Part shown: positions 39,110 through 47,665 of the stretch, piece after piece
Numbering within the stretch: position 1 is the first letter of the stretch
How the letters are laid out: each line of letters opens with the position of its first letter
Origin: an uncultured bacterium
GTDB lineage: Bacteria; Cyanobacteriota; Vampirovibrionia; Gastranaerophilales; Gastranaerophilaceae
Direction: 5' to 3'
Length of the DNA: 64,000 nt
NCBI GenBank assembly: GCA_902777855.1
Contig: CACYVN010000001.1
Span: forward strand, 124,001 to 188,000
The notes under the pieces: model-generated
The model's input: only the letters and a program-made list of their open reading frames with translations
The model's database searches: none
What the model was told of the DNA's origin: nothing
Program-made: the position numbers and the translations under genes

Positions 39110-40087
39110 ATGAAAATGGCAGAAGAGCAAGGCAGATATACAAAACTGCAAAACATTTTGAAACTGATTACAACAATGCAGGCGCGGTCGTATGGGATTA
39201 CGCTAAATGATATTCAGCAGGAAGTTGAAGTTTCAAGACGCACGGCAGAACGACTTCGTGATGTTTTGCTAAATGAACTTCCGATTGAAGAACTTGATAA
39301 TTTTCACTCGAAAGAAAAACATTGGGGATTTAGGCGCAGCGGCTATTTAAAAGAAATTATTTCGTTTTCAAAAGACGAAATTGCAGAACTTGAAAATATA
39401 AAAAATGCCATTTCGCACGAAAATCAAAAAGAGCTTTTGGGTAATATTATTGAAAAGCTCAGAGCGTTATCAAATAAAAACGCTGCACAGATTGAAGATG
39501 CCGTCGAAATGCTTTTAAAAACCGAAGGCGTTGCAGTAAGCCAAAGACCGAATTATAAAATTGATGTTAAAAATCTGGAACTGATAAGGCAGGCGATAAA
39601 AGAAAATCGCAGGATAAAATGCAAATATGACGGCAGGGATAAAATCCTTTCACCGTACGGAATTGTATATGGAGAGAATGTATTTTTAATCGGGGTTGAA
39701 TCCAATTGGGAAAATCCTTATGTCTATCGATTCCACAAAATTACAGATATAGAACTGACTTCCCAAACTTTTGATAATGGTGATTTTGACATAAAAACAT
39801 ATGCAAACCGTTCGTTTGGTGTTTATCAAAACGAAGAAATGAAGGTTGAACTATTGTTTTGCGCTGACGTTGCGGAAGATGTTTTGAACTATAATTTCCA
39901 CCCGACACAAAAGGTTAAACGCAATGAAAACGGAACGGTAACGGTGAAATTTAAGGCATCAGGCGAACTGGAAATTTTGTGGCACTTATTCAAATGGGGC
40001 GATGCAGTAAAAATAATCTCTCCCCGTTCCCTCAAGAAAGTATATGTCGAGATGTTAGAGAATGTATTAGAAGCACAAAAGGGGTAA
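39110..40087 (+). CDS. HTH-WYL-WCX transcriptional regulator (WYL2)
   Basis: A 325-residue paralogue of WYL1 with the same order: winged HTH (about 1-70; TLNDIQQEVEVSRRTAERLRDV), WYL (about 145-225; RRIKCKYDGRDKILSPYGIVYG, then VYRFHKITD) and WCX (about 245-325; ILWHLFKWGDAVKII). An alternative ATG lies at 39116. It lies under its own copy of the shared promoter motif and is followed after 4 bp by a nuclease gene. With WYL1 it could form a PafB/PafC-like pair. Confidence 0.92.
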   Translation: MKMAEEQGRYTKLQNILKLITTMQARSYGITLNDIQQEVEVSRRTAERLRDVLLNELPIEELDNFHSKEKHWGFRRSGYLKEIISFSKDEIAELENIKNAISHENQKELLGNIIEKLRALSNKNAAQIEDAVEMLLKTEGVAVSQRPNYKIDVKNLELIRQAIKENRRIKCKYDGRDKILSPYGIVYGENVFLIGVESNWENPYVYRFHKITDIELTSQTFDNGDFDIKTYANRSFGVYQNEEMKVELLFCADVAEDVLNYNFHPTQKVKRNENGTVTVKFKASGELEILWHLFKWGDAVKIISPRSLKKVYVEMLENVLEAQKG

Positions 40088-40091
40088 GTGA

Positions 40092-41990
40092 ATGTCAGAT
40101 ATAAAAGAAAAAAATGAAGATAAAGAAGTTTTGATAAATACCGTATTCACAGGGGATTATACAAATGAAAATATCGGGCATGAAATTATAAACATGTATA
40201 AAACTAACAAAAACGAAAATTACATTTATATTTCTCCTTGGGGAACAGTTGCAAAAGAAAATTATAATAAAATAAAAGAAGTAATTTTTGTCCGTGCTGC
40301 AGGGAAAAATAAATTAGAAATTATTGGCAAAGCATCTGGTTTAAAATATTGGGGAAATGAAAAAATTAATGAAAAATTAAAACAAAAAATAAAAAACGAC
40401 CTTAAAAACTTGAGTTATCCAGAAGATTTTGATAAAAAATTTACCCAAGAAGTTAAAGATTTAGTAAAAAATATTGATGAAAATATATTACAAAAAAAAA
40501 TAAAAGATAAGTCAAAAACAAAAATTAATGTAGAATTTAAACGATTTTTAAATAAATCAGAAGATAACCCTACTAATATTTCGGAAGAACTTATTAATAA
40601 AATTCGTAATTTAGAAAATAATAACAATAAAGAAATAGATAAGTTAAAATTCAGTGCGTATGAAGAAATATATTCCAATACTTACATAGATACTATGATA
40701 TACATAGAATCTATTGTTGATATAATTAAAGAGGCAATTCAAAAGAAAGTAAAAGAAGAAGCAAAAAAAGAAGGTATTGAAAAATTTAAACTGAATACGA
40801 CAACAAAAGACGTTTCGGGTAATTTAAAACAAAGAGCAGAGAAACTTTTAAAAGAATATAATGACGTAAAACGTATTTGCAAATATTTTGAGGCCAAATA
40901 TATTCATGATTTACAACTTGAATATATAGAACAAAAAGAAGTTAAGTATAATTACAAATTCATAAATGAAGTGTTTGAAGGTAATTTTCATAGTGTTCCA
41001 CCAATATATTTAACATTTAAAGCAGATTGTGTAAAAAAAGCAAAGAACTCTATTATTATTGATTACAGTGATACAAAAATAAAAAATATTCTTAAAAAAG
41101 CTCAAGTCAAAAAAGATAACACTGAAGATAATGATGTAAAATTGCGCAATCAGAGTTGTTTATATTATTTATCACAAAAGGATTTTAATAAAATAATTGA
41201 TACAAGTAAAAACGGATATAACAATGATGCAAATTGGGTAGACACTACAAAATTACAAGAGTCCACAGATAAAAATGATGAAGAAACATTTATAGATATA
41301 ATAAGAAAACCATACGATGAACTTGTTTTTTCAAATATGATTGCATATTATTTTGAAAATGATAAAGAGTTGTTTAAAAAGTTTTATAAATATCTAAAAT
41401 CAATTATAAATAACGACACTATAAAAGAAGATGAATTAACAATAAATGAAACATACGAAATATCAAGAGAATATAAAGTCGATAATGGAAGAATTGATAT
41501 ATTAATCAGGACAGATGACAGTCTTTTTATAATTGAAAACAAAATAAAATCTGATATAAATGGTAAACAATATGACCCATACACAGGTAAATATTCAAAT
41601 CAACTTATAAACTATTATAAGCATTTTAATCCTGATGAAAAAAATGGAGTTGATGAGGATTTTAAAAATATAAAACAATATTATTTTATATTCACTCCAA
41701 ACTATAATAAAATTGATAAGGAAAAAATAAAAGAAATAATACAATCGTCCAAAAATATGCCCGAGAAAGAAATCAATAAATCATGTAAGATTATTGATTT
41801 ATATAATATTATTGCTTATGAAGATTTATATAAATTTTTTAAAGAAAATAAACCAAAACAGGTAACTTCTGTTAAACAAAAAATTTATTTCGAAGATTTT
41901 ATTAGTTCTTTAGAGCAACATTCACATAGTTGTGATGATGTTGTTGAACGCAGAATGGAAAATGAATTTAGACAAAAAACAAAAAAATAA
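40092..41990 (+). CDS. Large PD-(D/E)XK nuclease-domain protein
   Basis: A 632-residue protein. The C-terminal part (about 455-560) shows REYKVDNGRIDILI and LFIIENKIKSD, the D...ExK core of the PD-(D/E)XK nuclease superfamily, followed by QLINYYKHF. The N-terminal 300 residues are helical and highly charged; the start (VFTGDYTNENIGHEIINMY, then IYISPWGTVAKE) suggests a separate small domain I do not recognise. It is in the WYL2 operon. Nucleases controlled by WYL regulators are common in phage defence, so this is a candidate effector. Confidence 0.75.
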   Translation: MSDIKEKNEDKEVLINTVFTGDYTNENIGHEIINMYKTNKNENYIYISPWGTVAKENYNKIKEVIFVRAAGKNKLEIIGKASGLKYWGNEKINEKLKQKIKNDLKNLSYPEDFDKKFTQEVKDLVKNIDENILQKKIKDKSKTKINVEFKRFLNKSEDNPTNISEELINKIRNLENNNNKEIDKLKFSAYEEIYSNTYIDTMIYIESIVDIIKEAIQKKVKEEAKKEGIEKFKLNTTTKDVSGNLKQRAEKLLKEYNDVKRICKYFEAKYIHDLQLEYIEQKEVKYNYKFINEVFEGNFHSVPPIYLTFKADCVKKAKNSIIIDYSDTKIKNILKKAQVKKDNTEDNDVKLRNQSCLYYLSQKDFNKIIDTSKNGYNNDANWVDTTKLQESTDKNDEETFIDIIRKPYDELVFSNMIAYYFENDKELFKKFYKYLKSIINNDTIKEDELTINETYEISREYKVDNGRIDILIRTDDSLFIIENKIKSDINGKQYDPYTGKYSNQLINYYKHFNPDEKNGVDEDFKNIKQYYFIFTPNYNKIDKEKIKEIIQSSKNMPEKEINKSCKIIDLYNIIAYEDLYKFFKENKPKQVTSVKQKIYFEDFISSLEQHSHSCDDVVERRMENEFRQKTKK

Positions 41991-41996
41991 AACCTA

Positions 41997-42028
41997 TGAC
42001 CTAATTTGACATAGTGGAGTGATAATAT
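41997..42028 (+). promoter_or_regulatory. Shared-motif promoter 7 (candidate ncRNA)
   Basis: TGACCTAATTTGACA (41997-42011), 11 bp, TAATAT (42023-42028). No protein gene of normal size follows; it leads into the structured RNA region ending at 42146. Confidence 0.75.
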
Positions 42029-42034
42029 AAAAAT

Positions 42035-42146
42035 ATCGGCGGGTGGTTCGCCCGACCATGAATAATAACAGAGGCAAAACTGATTTCTCCCTTCGGTCGA
42101 AATCGTTTTCCCTTTTCAAAAACCGACCTTCACAGGTCGGTTTTTT
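42035..42146 (+). ncRNA. Candidate small structured RNA, convergent to the RT gene
   Basis: From the predicted start near 42035 the transcript would be about 112 nt. It has a GGCG/CGCC hairpin (from about 42038), a hairpin GATTTC/GAAATC (42082-42104) and a strong terminator (42123-42146). CGACC of the first hairpin could also pair with GGTCG of the terminator, allowing an alternative fold. A 47-codon frame (ATG at 42059) runs through it but lacks a ribosome site. It faces the reverse transcriptase gene from the other strand. Confidence 0.5.
42123..42146. terminator. Bidirectional rho-independent terminator
   Basis: CCGACCT (42123-42129) pairs with AGGTCGG (42134-42140), flanked by an A-run on the left and six T on the right. 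It ends the candidate ncRNA on the plus strand and the RT operon on the minus strand. Confidence 0.85.
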
Positions 42147-42190
42147 GATCGGAAAGGTTAGAGTAAATAAAAAGGATAGTATGAGGAACA

Positions 42191-43033
42191 TTAGAGATTA
42201 ACATTTAAACTTTTGGCATAATGCATCAATTTATTATAACTTTTTTCATCAACCTGTTTTGTGTAGGCTAGGTATCCTTTGAGTTTGGCGATAGATTTTT
42301 CATCCCAGGTTCTGAATTTAAGATCGATTTCTTTTGCTCCGCTTGATTGATAAACAGAATAACTATGTATCATTGCACGCAATTTTTTTCGCAAAGTTTT
42401 TGGTAACCTGACATCTTTATTATTCACAACAACACCTAATACATTTTGCTGTTTGTTATCAGAAATATATTTTGTCTTTCTATCATTCAATTTGTAACCG
42501 AAATTTTCCAAAGTTTTTTGCACAAATTTTTCAATCATATTAAGTAAATATTTATCCTCTGATGAAAAAATCATATCGTCCATATAGCGAGAATAATCAA
42601 CACAAAATGCATTGCAGTATGCTCTTATTCTTTTATCCACAGGCGAAAAACAGGCATTTGCGATATGAGCTGATGTTGGTGCACCTGTCGGAAGTTTACC
42701 GTTCAGGGTTGTAATCATCAGATAATAATTCACATCCGCATTTTTAATTTTTTTGCAGGTATTTTTTACGACTTTTTCAATATATTCATGCGGCACAGAG
42801 TTATAAAAATCTTTTATATCCATTTTTAAAACCCACTTTTTACCGCAATGAATTTTTGCAGATTTAAAAGTGTTTATTTTTAGCGGATATGTCCAATTCA
42901 GTGCCGTTTTAAAATACCTTTGAACTTTTTTTAATTCATCGCACGGTGCTAAGATTACACGCTTGCCGATTCGGAAAATCGTGTAATAAAGTTCTTGTGT
43001 TAAATATATCTTGTTTTGATTAAAATACGTCAA
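42191..43033 (-). CDS. Retron/group II-like reverse transcriptase
   Basis: A 280-residue RT. Motif A is DIKDFYNSVPH, motif B LPTGAPTSAHIAN, and the catalytic YMDD lies in DYSRYMDDMIF near residue 150; NVLGVVVNNK with LPKTLRKKLRAMI resembles the thumb region of retron RTs. The start is TTG (43033) after GGAG. It overlaps the DnaB-like gene by 14 bp, so both are made together. No maturase or primase domain. No msr-msd or template/variable repeats were identified near it, so whether it is a retron or another defence-type RT is open. Confidence 0.88.
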   Translation of the reverse strand: MTYFNQNKIYLTQELYYTIFRIGKRVILAPCDELKKVQRYFKTALNWTYPLKINTFKSAKIHCGKKWVLKMDIKDFYNSVPHEYIEKVVKNTCKKIKNADVNYYLMITTLNGKLPTGAPTSAHIANACFSPVDKRIRAYCNAFCVDYSRYMDDMIFSSEDKYLLNMIEKFVQKTLENFGYKLNDRKTKYISDNKQQNVLGVVVNNKDVRLPKTLRKKLRAMIHSYSVYQSSGAKEIDLKFRTWDEKSIAKLKGYLAYTKQVDEKSYNKLMHYAKSLNVNL

Positions 43034-43877
43034 AATATTTACTCCTTAAATCCGGATAAAATTTTGGGATATTTGCCCGAAACGTAATATGAATAATTCC
43101 ACACGTGCCGAACTTATTTTTGGCAACTATAACTTCGGCTTCTCCTTTTTTTCTTAATTCATCATCTTCTTCCATAAAATTGTAATATTCAGGTCGGTAG
43201 AGAAAAATCACCACATCTGAAATATTTTCGATTGCACCGGATTCCCTCAAATCCGACAGTAAGGGTCTTTTATCACATCTGCTTTCAACTGCTCTTGATA
43301 ACTGCGAAGCAATGAAAATTACAACCCCGTATTCTTTTGCAATCTGTTTTAGTACCTTCATATTTTCTTCGATTTGCGTCAATCTGTCTTGCTTTGGTTT
43401 GCCGCCAAGCAACTGAAAATAATCAATAAATACAACATCCGGTTTTAGCTCTTTTATTGTAAGTTCGATTTCTTCTGTTTTAGTATCTGTATTATCTTCA
43501 ACAAAAAAATCCCATTTAGAAAGATTATTCATCGCATCAGCTAATTTTTCCCAATCTTTTGCAACATAATTATTCAGCTTCGATTTTATAAAACTAACCT
43601 CAGCCCTTTGAAATAAAATCCGTTTTACAAGTTGTTCCTTTGACATTTCTAGTGAAAAATAAATGCACTTTTTATTTTTCAACAAAATATTTTCCATAAC
43701 CGAGAGCATAAAAGTAGTTTTACCCATTGCAGGTCTTGCCCCGATTGTGATAACGGCTCCCTTTTTCTCCTGAATCCCTAAAACCGAATCCAAATCTTCA
43801 AACCCTGTTTCAAAAAGGGTTTTGTTCTGATTTTCCAAATCGTCCCAAACATCTTGTAATAATTTTTCGTCTAACAT
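43020..43877 (-). CDS. DnaB-like replicative helicase, RecA-core only
   Basis: A 285-residue protein equal to the C-terminal ATPase of DnaB. GARPAMGKTT (near residue 50) is Walker A, VVFIDYFQLL Walker B, and ASQLSRAVESR with LSDLRESGAIE are DnaB sensor/arginine motifs. The N-terminal primase-interacting domain (about 150-200 residues) is missing and the start after AAAGGAG is well placed, so this is the natural form. It is first in an operon with the RT, under shared-motif promoter 8. Confidence 0.9.
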   Translation of the reverse strand: MLDEKLLQDVWDDLENQNKTLFETGFEDLDSVLGIQEKKGAVITIGARPAMGKTTFMLSVMENILLKNKKCIYFSLEMSKEQLVKRILFQRAEVSFIKSKLNNYVAKDWEKLADAMNNLSKWDFFVEDNTDTKTEEIELTIKELKPDVVFIDYFQLLGGKPKQDRLTQIEENMKVLKQIAKEYGVVIFIASQLSRAVESRCDKRPLLSDLRESGAIENISDVVIFLYRPEYYNFMEEDDELRKKGEAEVIVAKNKFGTCGIIHITFRANIPKFYPDLRSKYFDVF

Positions 43878-43898
43878 GTTATTTCTCCTTTTAATAAC

Positions 43899-43930
43899 AC
43901 ATTAGCATTTACTATCGTCAGAACAGGTCG
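43899..43930 (-). promoter_or_regulatory. Shared-motif promoter 8 (DnaB/RT operon)
   Basis: Minus strand: CGACCTGTTCTGACG (43930-43916), 11 bp, TAATGT (43904-43899), driving the gene at 43877. Confidence 0.75.
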
Positions 43931-43959
43931 TATAAGAAAAAGTAATTTTAGAATTTGCA

Positions 43960-43991
43960 TGACCTGTTTTGACATGATTTGTGTCTATAAT
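43960..43991 (+). promoter_or_regulatory. Shared-motif promoter 9
   Basis: TGACCTGTTTTGACA (43960-43974), 11 bp, TATAAT (43986-43991). It is divergent from promoter 8 and drives the small lipid- or membrane-anchored protein at 44010. Confidence 0.8.
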
Positions 43992-44009
43992 TATTTTGGT
44001 AAAATCAGG

Positions 44010-44378
44010 ATGAAGAAAAATATTTTTCTAATTTTAATATTAACGATAATTGGTTTTCTTTTTGGATACAGAAAGCCGCAATCTGATATTAAAAATTATG
44101 TTGAAAATGTTAAAGAGCCGAATGAAGTTTTTGTTGAATCTTTAAATACTAATATCCCAAAATCATTAAAAATAAATTTTAAAAATGGTATTGATTATTG
44201 TAAAACACAAAATATTGCCCAAAACGGAGCATTTGAAAATTGTGTACTTTACTATATTTATGAACGTAGTAAATCAGACCATGCAATTATTTTAAAAATC
44301 AATACTTATTGCGATAAAACAACCTCCAACGAATGTGACAGAAGAAATTGCATTGAAAAATATTTATTGTCGGATTAG
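44010..44378 (+). CDS. Small exported or membrane-anchored protein, 122 residues
   Basis: The start at 44010 gives MKKNIFLILILTIIGFLFGY, a signal anchor; an in-frame ATG at 43959 lies within the promoter. The mature part has paired cysteines (CKTQN, CVLYY, CDKTTSNECDRRNC) that suggest disulfides outside the cytoplasm. No family recognised. Expressed from promoter 9. Confidence 0.65.
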   Translation: MKKNIFLILILTIIGFLFGYRKPQSDIKNYVENVKEPNEVFVESLNTNIPKSLKINFKNGIDYCKTQNIAQNGAFENCVLYYIYERSKSDHAIILKINTYCDKTTSNECDRRNCIEKYLLSD

Positions 44379-44389
44379 TAAATCCGACC
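44370..44389. terminator. Hairpin between convergent genes, possible terminator
   Basis: GTCGGATT (44370-44377) pairs with AATCCGAC (44382-44389), an 8-bp stem with a 4-nt loop. T content after the stem is weak on the plus strand and moderate on the minus strand. Confidence 0.5.
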
Positions 44390-44396
44390 TACATTA

Positions 44397-45092
44397 CTAC
44401 ATATATTTTTTATAAATTTCTTGAGCATATTTTTTCTCTTGTCCTGATATATTAGTTGAATGACGACCACAATGCAAAAAAGTTGGTAAGCAAATGATAT
44501 TATCTATTCTATTATCTCTGGCATCATTACCTGGTATATTGACAATGTGATGTAAGGCTATTCCAAAAAAATGTTTACCATTTTTTTTCATAATATTTAA
44601 AAGTTCTGTTTTTTCTTTTTCATACGGATTAAAATAACCGCTACGAATAAGCTTATATATTGCATCATTTTGTAATTTCGGAAAATCTTTATATTTTTGA
44701 TTAAATTTTTCCCCCTTAATATTTCCATCATCATCAATTTCAATAAACCAACATTTATTATTTTTATCCTTAATTGCATACTCATAATTATTTTGGCCTG
44801 TTGTTTTAACAAGTATAACAATACCCAACTTATTTACATAATATTGATAATTTTTACTACATGACCAAGCATAATAAAACTTCTTTGCATTATTATGAAT
44901 GATAATGCTTTCTAAATCGTTGGCCTGCGTTTTTTCAATCTGTTTTATCCAGTCTTTAGCATTGTCTTTTAAATCATCGTGAGTGTAAAAATATTTTAAA
45001 AGTAATTTAAAATCATTATTACTAAGTTTATTACAAATAACATCATATAGAGCTTTGAGTAAAACACATTTTACTTTTGCTATATTAAGCAT
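44397..45092 (-). CDS. Hypothetical protein with possible C-terminal HNH-like site
   Basis: I choose the ATG at 45092, which follows GGAGGT and overlaps the stop of the upstream HNH gene; this gives 231 residues. The C-terminus (ALHHIVNIPGNDARDNRIDN, then LPTFLHCGRHSTN) has the H-H-N-H spacing seen in HNH nucleases, but the match is weak. The N-terminal half is unassigned. It is coupled to an HNH/NUMOD4 gene under promoter 10. Confidence 0.6.
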   Translation of the reverse strand: MLNIAKVKCVLLKALYDVICNKLSNNDFKLLLKYFYTHDDLKDNAKDWIKQIEKTQANDLESIIIHNNAKKFYYAWSCSKNYQYYVNKLGIVILVKTTGQNNYEYAIKDKNNKCWFIEIDDDGNIKGEKFNQKYKDFPKLQNDAIYKLIRSGYFNPYEKEKTELLNIMKKNGKHFFGIALHHIVNIPGNDARDNRIDNIICLPTFLHCGRHSTNISGQEKKYAQEIYKKYM

Positions 45093-45534
45093 TGCCACCT
45101 CCGATTTCAAACCCATGCACATAAGAATGTTCGTCTTTGGTTAATAATACAAGATTGTCTGTCGTATTATAATAACCGTCATTTGTGATGTGATGAACGT
45201 GCATCCCGTCACCCTCTATTTTACCCAAAAATGTATATGCTACAAAATTGTAAATATAATCTTTTCGCAAATTTTCATCAGCAAGAGTTACATAACCGGT
45301 TTTTTCATCTTTTTGTTTCTGAATTTGTCCTTTATATTTTATCCTGCCTAAATTGCTTACGGTATAATTCTCATCTAGCGGAAATGTTTTCCATATTTCA
45401 CCCTGAAAATCATTTTCGCAGTAATTAAATGCCGGTGAAATTGCTCTGCGTTTTTCCAAATCTTCAAATTGCGGCTTATAATCTTTTAGCGTTTTTTTTA
45501 ACTTGTCTAAATAAATTTTTCTTGTGTTGTCCAT
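45085..45534 (-). CDS. NUMOD4/HNH endonuclease
   Basis: A 149-residue protein. IWKTFPLDENYTVSNLGRIK (about residues 47-66) is the NUMOD4 DNA-binding motif, and MHVHHITNDGYYNTTDNLVL with HSYVHG (about 110-143) the HNH site. Such proteins are common homing-type or phage nucleases. Start ATG after AAGGAGG; promoter 10 is 24 bp upstream. Confidence 0.85.
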   Translation of the reverse strand: MDNTRKIYLDKLKKTLKDYKPQFEDLEKRRAISPAFNYCENDFQGEIWKTFPLDENYTVSNLGRIKYKGQIQKQKDEKTGYVTLADENLRKDYIYNFVAYTFLGKIEGDGMHVHHITNDGYYNTTDNLVLLTKDEHSYVHGFEIGGGNA

Positions 45535-45557
45535 AAATTACCTCCTTAATATTTTTA

Positions 45558-45589
45558 TTTATATAAATAAAACACGACAAATTAGGTCG
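45558..45589 (-). promoter_or_regulatory. Shared-motif promoter 10 (HNH operon)
   Basis: Minus strand: CGACCTAATTTGTCG (45589-45575), 11 bp, TATAAA (45563-45558), driving 45534. The element is nearly palindromic. Confidence 0.75.
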
Positions 45590-45609
45590 TGCAAAATTAT
45601 TTTTAAATA

Positions 45610-45641
45610 CAACCTGTTTTGTCGTATTTGGCATGTATTAT
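45610..45641 (+). promoter_or_regulatory. Shared-motif promoter 11 (tandem AAA+ gene)
   Basis: CAACCTGTTTTGTCG (45610-45624), 11 bp, TATTAT (45636-45641). Divergent from promoter 10; the left half is degenerate (CAACC). Confidence 0.7.
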
Positions 45642-45676
45642 GAATTTGTAATCAGAAAAAGTAGGAGTAAAAAATT

Positions 45677-47665
45677 ATGAACAATTTTGAAAAGCGTTTG
45701 TTTTTGGATTATTTAAGCAAATTATTACCTGAAACAGATTTTAAACATTACAACTTTGATCAGATATTTGAATTTTTCCTTCAGGAATTTAATATTCCTA
45801 AAAAAACTTTTGGACTTGAAGAAAATGAGGATTTGGCGATTGTATCATATAAAGAAAGAGATAAATTTTTAAAAACAATGAATAAAGTTGTTAAAAATTT
45901 ATCTGAAAAAATTAAACCACAAAACACTCTGTTAGAAAAACAATTTTTGATGATTAAAGATATTTATAATCTGAATAATGACGAATATAAAGTATTTTTA
46001 TACAGCGGGATAAAGGAAATTAACAACATCTTTAATATGTATTTTGATTGTATAAACGGAAATACTTTTGCTACGTTTGCCAAGGAGTATTTGAAAATCA
46101 GGGTAGGGAAAAAAGAGCGAATTACAAATAAACTTTATATGAAGAATATAATTACTCACAATCGTGGGAATGTTGAAATTAATGAGGATTTATTAAAAAT
46201 TTTTGACAATCCGAACTGCAACAGTTCAACCAAAGTTATGAATACAATTTTAGGTAAAACACAAAAATCCAAATTGTGTAAAAAAGATTATTCACATAAG
46301 CAAAAAGATTTTGAAACAGTTGCTAAAATCCTGTCTTCTGCAGTTGAACAAAATAAAACCGGCATTAATATTTTGCTTTATGGTGGAGTCGGAACAGGTA
46401 AAACCGAGTTTGCAAAGCTTGTCTGCAACAGTGCGAAAATACCTGTATATGAAGTTAAAACAGTTGATTCAGATTTTGAGGAAACCACTAGAAGAGAAAG
46501 GTTAGTCGATTTGTATTCAAAACAATATGTTTTGGCAAATACAAGAAAATCCTGCATATTATTTGACGAAGCTGAAGACGTTATGAACAGAGGATTTGGG
46601 AATAATGGTGAGGCCTCAAAAGGGTATCTGAATGATTTGCTTGATAAGGTTTCTGTTCCTGTAATCTGGACAACAAATAATATCTATGATGTTGATCCGG
46701 CGTTTTTGCGCAGAATGACATATTGTGTTGAATTTGAAAAGTTATCAGAGCAAAACCGACTTTCTGTCTGGCATAAAATTCTGAAAAAAAATCAATTTAA
46801 GGTTGATAACAAAAAAATTGAAGAACTAAATAAAAATTACGATATTCCGCCGTCATTGATTTCAAATGCTGTGCAAACAACCAAAATGATTGGCGGGAAT
46901 GAAGATGATTTTGAAGGTTTTATAGAAAATGTTGCCAAGGTAGTGACAAAGAAAAAGAATGTAAAAAACAAAAAGGAATTTGATGTTAAAAATTACGACA
47001 TAAATCTTGTAAATACCGACATTGATATGGACGATTTGACTAAAAAAATACAAAAATCAAGGAAATTAAATTTTTCACTTTGCATGTACGGGGAGCCCGG
47101 AACCGGAAAAAGTCTTTATGCAAGATATTTAGCAGACACCTTAGGGATTGAAGTTGTATTTAAACGGGCATCAGATCTTATAAGTAAATGGGTCGGTGAA
47201 ACTGAACAAAATATTGCCGCAGCTTTTGAGGAAGCAAAATCTAAAAAAGCAATGCTGATTTTTGATGAAGCAGACACTTTTTTGCAGAACAGAAATAATG
47301 CGCAACGCAGCTGGGAAATCTCTCAGGTAAATGAGATGCTTACCTGGATGGAATCTCATGAATATCCGTTTGTTTGCACTACAAATTTGCTTGAGAGTTT
47401 GGATGAAGCAAGCCTACGCCGATTCACTTTCAAAATTCGTTTTGACTTTATGACAAATGAACAGGTTAATCACGCGATAGAACACTTTTTTGGAATACAA
47501 GGCGCAAATGTTAATATTAAAGGTTTAACGGCAGGTGATTTTGCAACTGTCAAGAAGAAAATTGATTTTTTAGGGATAAAGGATTTAGACGAAATAACAA
47601 AAATGCTCAATGACGAAGTTAAAGTCAAAAAATCAAATGAGCTAAAAAACAGTATTGGGTTTTAA
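45677..47665 (+). CDS. Tandem AAA+ ATPase
   Basis: A 662-residue protein with an N-terminal helical region (1-215) and two AAA+ modules. Module 1: Walker A GGVGTGKT (about 235), Walker B ILFDEAED (about 295), RRMTYCVEFE sensor 2 region. Module 2: Walker A GEPGTGKS (about 471), Walker B LIFDEADT (about 530), SLRRFTFKIRF. The second resembles FtsH/spastin/Cdc48-type AAA domains. No protease site. It is a probable hexameric unfoldase or remodeller of the island, expressed from promoter 11. Confidence 0.88.
   Translation: MNNFEKRLFLDYLSKLLPETDFKHYNFDQIFEFFLQEFNIPKKTFGLEENEDLAIVSYKERDKFLKTMNKVVKNLSEKIKPQNTLLEKQFLMIKDIYNLNNDEYKVFLYSGIKEINNIFNMYFDCINGNTFATFAKEYLKIRVGKKERITNKLYMKNIITHNRGNVEINEDLLKIFDNPNCNSSTKVMNTILGKTQKSKLCKKDYSHKQKDFETVAKILSSAVEQNKTGINILLYGGVGTGKTEFAKLVCNSAKIPVYEVKTVDSDFEETTRRERLVDLYSKQYVLANTRKSCILFDEAEDVMNRGFGNNGEASKGYLNDLLDKVSVPVIWTTNNIYDVDPAFLRRMTYCVEFEKLSEQNRLSVWHKILKKNQFKVDNKKIEELNKNYDIPPSLISNAVQTTKMIGGNEDDFEGFIENVAKVVTKKKNVKNKKEFDVKNYDINLVNTDIDMDDLTKKIQKSRKLNFSLCMYGEPGTGKSLYARYLADTLGIEVVFKRASDLISKWVGETEQNIAAAFEEAKSKKAMLIFDEADTFLQNRNNAQRSWEISQVNEMLTWMESHEYPFVCTTNLLESLDEASLRRFTFKIRFDFMTNEQVNHAIEHFFGIQGANVNIKGLTAGDFATVKKKIDFLGIKDLDEITKMLNDEVKVKKSNELKNSIGF

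Noticed and set aside
41997-42011. Reading the right half of the shared motif (TTGACA) as a normal -35 box
   Set aside because: It lies only 11 bp from the -10 box at all thirteen sites, far from the 16-18 bp a -35 box needs, and several sites have TTGTCA or TTGTCG instead.
42035-42146. Retron msr-msd RNA
   Set aside because: Wrong strand and position relative to the RT, and no flanking a1/a2 repeats; kept only as an ncRNA candidate.
42059-42202. A 47-codon open frame starting at 42059
   Set aside because: It runs through a strong terminator, has no ribosome site, and is better explained as part of a structured RNA.
42191-43033. Diversity-generating retroelement
   Set aside because: Motif B is LPTGAPTS, as in retron and group II RTs, and no template/variable repeat pair was seen nearby.
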